NCBI GenBank assembly: GCA_026929865.2
Contig: CM049410.1
Span: forward strand, 29,150,001-29,214,000
Reading direction: 5' to 3'
Length of the DNA: 64,000 nucleotides
Source: Hyperoplus lanceolatus
Lineage: Eukaryota; Chordata; Actinopteri; Uranoscopiformes; Ammodytidae
Made by a program: the position numbers and the translations under genes. Positions 57,578 through 64,000 of this stretch are shown one piece after another. Within the stretch, counting starts at the first letter, position 1, and each line of letters starts with the position of its first letter. The notes under the pieces are model-generated. The model was not told where the DNA came from and did not search any database. It saw only the letters and a program-made list of their open reading frames with translations.

Positions 57578-60500
57578 CTGATGGAGAGAAAAAGACACAA
57601 CACAGCAGCAGTTATTAATCCATCATCTGTTCATTGATTGACAGTTTGATGATTCTGAACATTATAAAGACACTTACACTTCCTCAGACCTGGTGTCAGC
57701 CATTGGACTCCAGCAGGCTCCACCCTGAAAGGAGAGAGAGGGGGGGGGGGGGGGGTCAGACCAGCATGTACATTGGGTCATTACAGCCCAAACCATTCCC
57801 TGCATAGCTAGCAGCTACAACCATGTGGCTAGCATAACAGCTACAAGCATGTGGCTAGCATAACAGCTACAACCATGTGGCTAGCATAACAGCTACAGCC
57901 ATGTGGCTAACATAACAGCTAGGACCATGTGGTAAAGACATGTTGATGTCTGTGATGTTAAACTACCAGTCTATAAACAGCAACAATAGTGGGCAGAGCT
58001 TTGAAACGTTTTCATCTCAGAGAGGTGAATCTTTTTATGACAGAGCAGAATTCATGAGGGTTGAGGGGGTGATGGAGGCTACAGCTCTTGGAGAAAAACT
58101 GTTCCTCATCCTTGAGGTGTGGGCCCGCAGGGTGTGCGGTACCTCTTCCCCGATGGTAGGGGAACTCACAAGGCACGTTTTATCTGTGCGTATTGACCTT
58201 GCCTTCCTCTTCAGGCGGTCACCCCCACAGAGTCCAGGTCTGGGAGCTCAGCTCCTATGATCTTTCTGGCCGACTTAACCACCCTGGCCAAGTCCCTCTT
58301 GCTCTCCGCTGTGCAGCCTGAATGCCACACACAGCAGCCCTGGCAGAGGATGCTCTCGATTGTACTCCTATAGAAGTTTATGAGCTGGTGTGTGGTTAGA
58401 CCAGCCTGTTTTAGCTTCCTTAGGAAGAAGAGCCTCTTCTGGGCCCTCTTCACAAGACTGGATATGTGAGTAGCCCATGTTAGGTCCTCAGTGATGAATG
58501 TCCCCAGGAATTTCACCCTCTCCACTTCTTCTCCATTGATTGTGAGTGGGGTCTGCATGGTCCTTTTGGATCTCCTAAAGTCCACAATGATTTCATGTGT
58601 TTTGGTGGTGTTTAGGACCAGGTTGTTATCCACACACCACTCTGCCATGTGTTGGACCTCCTGCCTGTAATGGGACTCATTGTTGTCAGTAATGAGCCCC
58701 ACCACAGTGGTGTCATCAGCGAACTTGATTAATTTGTTGGATGGATGGATGGGGATGCAGTCATGGGTGAAGAGGGTGTAGAGGGCTGGGATGAGTACAC
58801 ACCCCTGGGGCGCACCTGCTCAGGTTTATAGTTGAGGATGTCAGATCCCCTACTCTGACATTCTGCGGTCTGTTCATGAGGAAGTCTAGGACCCATGAGC
58901 AGAGGGAGGTGGGGAGACCGAGATGAATGAGTTTGAGGACCAGTTTATGGGGGATTGTGGAATTGAATGCGGAGTCCACAAAAAGCATGTCTCTTCTGTT
59001 CTTCGTTCAGCCGTGGGTACAGAAGGCGAGGTCAGCTCGACTCCCTTCCAAACAATTCAAAGCACTCGCGATTTCAAAAAAATATTGTATTTATTTTACA
59101 GCTCAAAAAAGAACAAAACTTTGTTCTAAATAAAGGAAAATATACTGGCAAACGAATAAATCATTGAAAGCAACGAGTGAACTAAAATAAGCGGTCGAAA
59201 GACTTTTTTAACCCACCGCCTCTTTCCCTTGACACTTAGCTTTTCATCAAAACAAAACAAACACCTGTCCTAAGTACCTGAGTGGTGCGTAAATCCCGCC
59301 CACAGTCCTCTTCAGGTATCAGAAAACAATACAAACATAAACAATAAACAAGTCAGATATCAGAGTGAACAGAAAATCAATAGCCTAATTAAAACCGCTG
59401 CGACAGAGCATTCTTACATATGTGTTCGGATGTTCCCGGTGGGACACGGCTGTGTGAAGTGCAATAGAGACAGCGTCCTCTGTTTGCTTTATAGGCAAAC
59501 TGGTGGCTGTCCAGGTCCACAGGGATGTGGTCTCTGATGTACGCCAGTATCATCCACTCAAAGCACTTCATTATTACTGGGGGGAGGGCGACTGGGCGGT
59601 AGTCATTGAGGCAGGTAATGGCAGATTGTTTGGGGATAGGGACGATGGTAGTGGACTTAAGGCAGGTGGGAACGACGGCTTGTTGCAGGGAGTCAATCCC
59701 TCTCAAGGTGGACCTCACCTGGTGGTGCTGAAGAGTGAGTGGCTGCTCCTCCTCTGCCTTTGTCACCTGACGCTCCACTGTCACCCCACTGTGCTGCTTG
59801 TCAAAGCAGGCGAAGTGTGGTCTTGTGTTTGTAGTCAGTTAGAGTTTTAATGCCTCTCCACATGCTCCTGGGGTCCTTATTTTCAAAGTGACCCTCAATG
59901 CGCTGTCTGTACTTGCCTTTCGCCTCTTTAATTCCCTTTTTTAGGTCTCGTCCGGCAGTACTATAGGCCAGCAAGCCTCACATTACAGTCAAACCAGGGT
60001 TTCTGGTTAGGGAACACCTTGGTGGTTTTGGTGCTCAGTACTGTCTCGGTGCACAGCTGAATGTAGTCCAGGACACTAGAGGTGTACTCCTCCAAGTTGG
60101 CTCCCTGCGAAAAAACCTCCCACACTGTGCTCTCAAAACAGTCCTGTAGTGATGTAACAGCTTCCTCACTCCATACCTGTACTGTCTTCACAGCTGGTTT
60201 GGTTCTACAGACAACTGGTTTATAAGATGTAATCAGTGTCAAGGAGATATGATCTGATAATCCGAGGTGTGGGGAGGGTACAGCTTTCTATGCTCTCTGT
60301 ATATTTGTATATACTTGGTCCAGTGTGTTTTTATCTCTGTTTGGAAAAGCATACATTTTTGTGGAGTTTTAGTAGTACTTTCTTGAGTTCTGCATGGTTA
60401 AAATCCCCTGCCACTATCAAGGCACCCTCTGGGTAATAAAGCTGCACAGTTCCTCTAAAGCTAGTTTGGTGTTCACTTGTGGTGGGATGTAAACAGCTAG

Positions 60501-63500
60501 GATGAGAGTTGCAGAAACATCCCTTGGCAAGTAAAACGGCCTGCATTTCACTGCTATATATTCCAGATCTGGGGAGCAGTGCTTCCCAATGAAATCTGTT
60601 GCTGTGCACCAGTCACTGTTTGCATAGATACAGACTCCTCCCCCTCTGGTCTTACCGGAAGCTGCAGTCCTGTCACCTCGATAGACCGTGTAGCCTGCTA
60701 GTTTGATAGCTTCGTCCGGGACCGAGTTATCTAGCCAAGTCTCCGTGATTACAGTCACGCAGTTGCCCATTTTGTTCGACGCAATCCTCAGCCTCATTTC
60801 GTCGATCTTGTTGACGAGTGACCGGCAGTTGGCAAGAAAGAGACTGGGAAGCGGTGGTCGGTGCGGGTTAGCTCGTAGCCTAGCGTGCAGTCCTCCCCTC
60901 TTGCCACACACACACACACACACACAGTGAACATACGATTCTGTTTTTTGTTAACTTTATATAAACTCAAGGGCAAAAGGTTTGAGTGATAGGAAGCTAG
61001 ACAAGAGAGATGAAGAGAGACAAAGCGGCGAGCAAAATTAAGTGACGATTGAGTGGGGCGCGACACAGCTGCTGACGCTTTGCTTCTCTCTGTTTGTTTG
61101 TTGATTTTACACCGTTATTTGCGGTCTTTATGTTTGGTTTTTCGGACATCTTTGGATGGTGCAATATGACAAATTACATGTGCAACATATATTTTATTTT
61201 ATACACTGCCCGGCCAAAAAAAGAGTTGCCACAAATAGGCAAGAGCCCACGATTGGTCAAAGACTGCAGTGAATATTATATGTTTCAGTTGGCAATATGT
61301 TATTTAACCCTTACTGATGCAGTGAATATCTTCTTATTTCTTAAACAGCAATGTCAGAAGACATACAGCTGTGGTTTTGGAAATCTAGCTCAGAGGGGTG
61401 AAATTATTGGCCTGCACAGAGAAAACTAGTAAGGAGAAGATGAAAATACTAAAATCGTGTTACAACCCTCCAACACATTATTAAAACCTGGATAGATAGT
61501 GGTGAACCATCATCTTTATGGAAGAAATGTGGTCGGAAAAAATCTTTAATGATCATGATGGGAGATCGCTTAAAAAAAATACAATGGTTTGAAATATTGA
61601 CAGAATCCCCGGGTATGTTTAATAGTAAAAGTAAGAGCATTTCCACATGTACAATGCAAAGAGAACATAAGGGATGTGGACTATGCAAATGTGTAACCTT
61701 AAGAAAACCACTTATCAGTAAGGCTTATCGGGATAAAATGCTTCAATTTGCCAGCGAGCATACAGATTGGACTCTGGAGCAATGGAAAAAGGTTGTGTGT
61801 TCTGATGAGACCAGATTGAGCCTGTTCTAGAGTGACGGGTGCATCAGGGTAAGAAGAGAGGTGGATGAAGTGATGCTCCCATCATGCCTAGTGTCTACTG
61901 TACAAGCCTGTGTGGCAGTGTACAGTAGGATCTGGGGTTGCTTCAGTTGGTCAGTTCTAGGTTCTAAGCAACCTTATTTATCAAGCCAATTAAAGCATAT
62001 CAACATGAGTTTGGGCAAATACAGTATGTGCTGTAATCAAAGTTAAAAATGCTTCAACAAGATATTTTATTTTGTGACTTTTTTTGCCGGGGCAGTGTAT
62101 ATCATATAGTCCTACAGACACAGTAATAATCTTTACTTTTTATATAAAAGTCGTATATACATATTTTCATATACTGTATATATTATATTCCATACATCAT
62201 ATACTACTACTATACTACTTATATATTTGTTCACATATCGGCATGTATGAAATAAAAGTGAAAATGTAATTTATTAATTTTTTTGTGTGGTTTTGGAATC
62301 CATAATGTTCACACAGTAAGTCATAGTGAAATAAAAGATGTAGATACCAAACAGTGACATACTAAACATTTTGATGTGCCCTCTGTGTCATGGTCGACAG
62401 AACTTTGAGGTTAAAACATCTGGATAGACCTGCTATTTTTCACAACATTTGTATTTAGGTTGATGCCACCTCAATTAAAACTAAAATAATTTCATATAGT
62501 ATGTCAAAATGAACTAACATAAATCAGATTTTATATGGTCATCAATTGAACTGGTTGATAATCTGACCTGAGAGTTTCCAGTTTACAGTGTGGACTCTGC
62601 AGTGCAGCAGACAGATGCTTCACTCCTGAATCCTGCAGGTCGTTGTTACTCAGGTCCAGCTCTCTCAGACTAGAGGAGGAGCTGAGAACTGAGGTCAGAG
62701 CTTCACAGCTTCTCTCTGAGAGGTTACAGCCACTCAGCCTGGAGAGACAACAGAAAGGGAAAAATAAACATGTCTTCAACTTTATCTTCTTGTTAAAGGA
62801 TTATTTACAGATGAATAAATCCTACGTACAGAGCTTTGTTGGAGGCTTTGACCACTGGCAGCAGCCTCAGAAGAGCCTCCTCTGAACCAGAGTATTTCTT
62901 CAGGTCAAACACGTCCAGATCTTCTCCTGATGAAAGTAAAATGAAGACCAGAGCGGACCACTGAGCAGGAGACAGTTCATCTGTGGAGAGACTTCCTGAA
63001 CTCAGGGACCGTTGGATCTCCTCCACTAGAGAACGATCGTTCAGTTCATTCAGACAGTGGAACAGATTGATGCTTTTCTCTGCAGAGGGAGAATCCTCTA
63101 TCTTCTTCTTGATGTACTGGACTGTTTCCTGATTGGTCTGTGAGCTACTTCCTGTCTGTGTCAGCAGACCTCTGAGGAGATTCTGATTGTTCGGCAGTGA
63201 AAGACCCAGGAGGAAGCGGAGGAACAAGTCCAGGTGTCCATTTGGACTCTGTAAGGCCTTGTCCACAGCACTCTGGTAGAACTGTGTCTCTGTAGATTCC
63301 TGGGATTCCAGAGTTGATGAATGTCAGATGGATATGAAGAGCAGCCAGAAACTCCTGAACGCTCAGATGGACGAAGCAGAACACCTTGTCCTGGTACAGT
63401 CCTCTCTCCTCTCTAAAGATCTGTGTGAACACTCCTGAATACACTGAGGCTTCTGTGATATCGATGCCACACTCTGTCAGGTCTGATTCATAGAAGATCA

Positions 63501-64000
63501 GGTTTCCTTTCTGCAGCTGCTCAAAAGCCAGTTTTCCCAGAGACTCGATCATCTTCCTGCTCTCTGGACTCCAGTGTGGATCGGTCTCAGCTCCTCCATC
63601 ATACTTGGTGTTCTTTAGTTTGGCCTGAACCACCAGGAAGTGGATGTACATCTCAGTCAGGGTCTTGGGAAGCTCTCCTCCCTCTCCAGTCTTCAACACA
63701 TTCTCCAGAACTGTAGCAGTGATCCAGCAGAAGACTGGGATGTGGCACATGATGTGGAGGCTTCGTGATTTCTTGATGTGGGAGATGATTCTGTTGGCCT
63801 GCTCCTTATCTCTGAATCTCTTCCTGAAGTACTCCTCCTTCTGTGGGTCAGTGAACCCTCTGACCTCTGTCACCATGCCAACACAGTCAGGAGGGATCTG
63901 ATTGGCTGCTGCAGGTCGTGTGGTTATCCAGAGGTGAGCAGAGGGAAGCAGTTTCCCCCTGATGAGGTTTGTCAGCAGCACATCCACTGAGGTGGACTCT
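57054..64000 (-). CDS. NLR (NLRC3-like) receptor gene with C-terminal B30.2, partial; frameshifted
   Basis: Exons seen: 64000..62830 (end of NACHT and following helical region; continues outside the window), 62738..62571 (one leucine-rich repeat exon, 168 nt), 57724..57678 (47-nt linker [15 protein letters not shown]) and 57577..57054 (PRY-SPRY/B30.2). The junction phases are 2, 2 and 1, and the exons join in frame as NKA|LLSGCNL, LETL|RVEPAG and LRK|YSCELTLD. The large exon has [16 protein letters not shown] (NACHT sensor region), [17 protein letters not shown] and [20 protein letters not shown], all typical of fish NLRs, which are cytosolic innate immune sensors. Between HLTFINSG and the DKALQSP block near 63265-63315 the frame shifts and some residues usual for the family are absent, so this allele is probably a pseudogene unless the sequence is in error. 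Only one leucine-rich repeat exon remains between 57.7 and 62.6 kb. Confidence 0.85.
57735..57937. repeat. Poly-G tract and 26-bp minisatellite
   Basis: A G run at about 57738-57755, then about five copies of ataacagctacaaccatgtg gctagc (57807-57937), inside an NLR intron. Confidence 0.85.
57990..60925 (-). pseudogene. Degenerate L2/CR1-type LINE in an NLR intron
   Basis: On the minus strand: endonuclease domain at 60860-60420 ([49 protein letters not shown]), a linker at 60242-59961, reverse transcriptase at 59784-58750 ([38 protein letters not shown], then [14 protein letters not shown]) and the C-terminal part at 58705-58211 ([24 protein letters not shown]). Several frameshifts break it, and a solo LTR splits the reverse transcriptase. 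It is the same orientation as the host gene. Confidence 0.85.
58988..59405 (-). mobile_element. Solo LTR (418 bp) inside the LINE
   Basis: On the minus strand it starts TGTCGCAGCGGTTTTAATTA and ends CAGAAGAGACA; flanks on the plus strand are AAGCA (58983-58987) and GAGCA (59406-59410), a 5-bp duplication with one change. AATAAA is present on the minus strand near 59090. The LINE frame (TYVRMLC... / MLFVDSAF) resumes on each side. Confidence 0.75.
60906..60928. repeat. (CA)n tract
   Basis: About 11 CA units at the upstream end of the LINE coding part. Confidence 0.9.
60930..61203. other. Probable LINE 5' flank, no gene
   Basis: Non-coding; contains gagtggggcgcgacacagct and a gtttgtttgttg tract. 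Confidence 0.4.
61204..62097 (+). mobile_element. Deleted Tc1-like element, 894 bp
   Basis: TA-flanked ends CACTGCCCGGCCAAAAAAAG and, inverted, CACTGCCCCGGCAAAAAAAG. Plus-strand remnants of a transposase occur at about 61680-61950: [39 protein letters not shown], then a stop and a frameshifted [10 protein letters not shown]. The N- and C-terminal domains are mostly lost. Confidence 0.85.
62100..62570. other. NLR intron, no further feature
   Basis: AT-rich sequence (catatac/tatatt words) between the Tc1 remnant and the leucine-rich repeat exon. Confidence 0.5.

Noticed and set aside
57807-57937. CRISPR-like regular repeats
   Set aside because: Direct 26-bp tandem units without unique spacers, in a vertebrate intron.

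Overview
This window looks like genomic DNA of a ray-finned (teleost) fish. The evidence is long GATA, CA and AT microsatellites, several Tc1/mariner elements, nested hAT elements, tRNA-derived SINEs, CR1/L2-type LINEs, solo LTRs, a KEE-rich C2H2 zinc-finger gene and an NLR receptor gene ending in a B30.2 domain, which is typical of fish. There is no prokaryotic organisation. Only about a tenth of the sequence is host coding DNA.

Layout. 0-7.6 kb: an inverted-repeat element whose interior has become a 39-bp minisatellite, then a two-exon minus-strand gene of unknown function (3721-6389, 249 aa) whose intron holds a palindromic Tc1 derivative and GATA arrays. 7.6-14.4 kb: non-coding, mainly nested MITE-like elements (a TTAA-flanked element at 10351-12278 with a second one inside). 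14.4-18.6 kb: a decayed second copy of the 3.7-kb gene's last exon, then a minus-strand zinc-finger gene with a duplicated internal exon. 18.6-23.4 kb: SINE, a degenerate LINE with a 2A-like motif, and LTR-like sequence.

23.4-51 kb: a tandem segmental duplication, copy A (23446-30261) and copy B (35130-50954). Each copy carried an SE-cephalotoxin-like gene on the plus strand. Copy B is intact: TATA box, two short noncoding exons, and one large coding exon for a 548-aa secreted protein with repeated SHDL..AKR units after the signal peptide and a C-terminal EGF-like domain. Copy A keeps the promoter, leader exons and EGF end, but about 3.3 kb of its centre is replaced by a 0.3-kb foldback sequence. 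A 4.9-kb Kolobok-like element separates the copies. Its left insertion site survives empty in copy B. Copy B also gained about 7.6 kb of insertions, including a hAT nested in a hAT, a 1.95-kb solo LTR and a Tc1 element with one premature stop.

51-64 kb: a 347-bp solo LTR, a 779-bp MITE, a possible 1.36-kb LTR, a perfect-looking 125-bp foldback and Tc1 debris. A minus-strand NLR gene (57054 to beyond 64000) follows. Its exons join in frame across an intron holding a LINE (itself split by a solo LTR) and a deleted Tc1, but its large exon carries a frameshift.

The host genes share no pathway I can prove. NLR-B30.2, zinc-finger and cephalotoxin-like genes all belong to families that expand quickly by local duplication, and the window shows that process: paired copies, lost exons, and element insertions at dated junctions.
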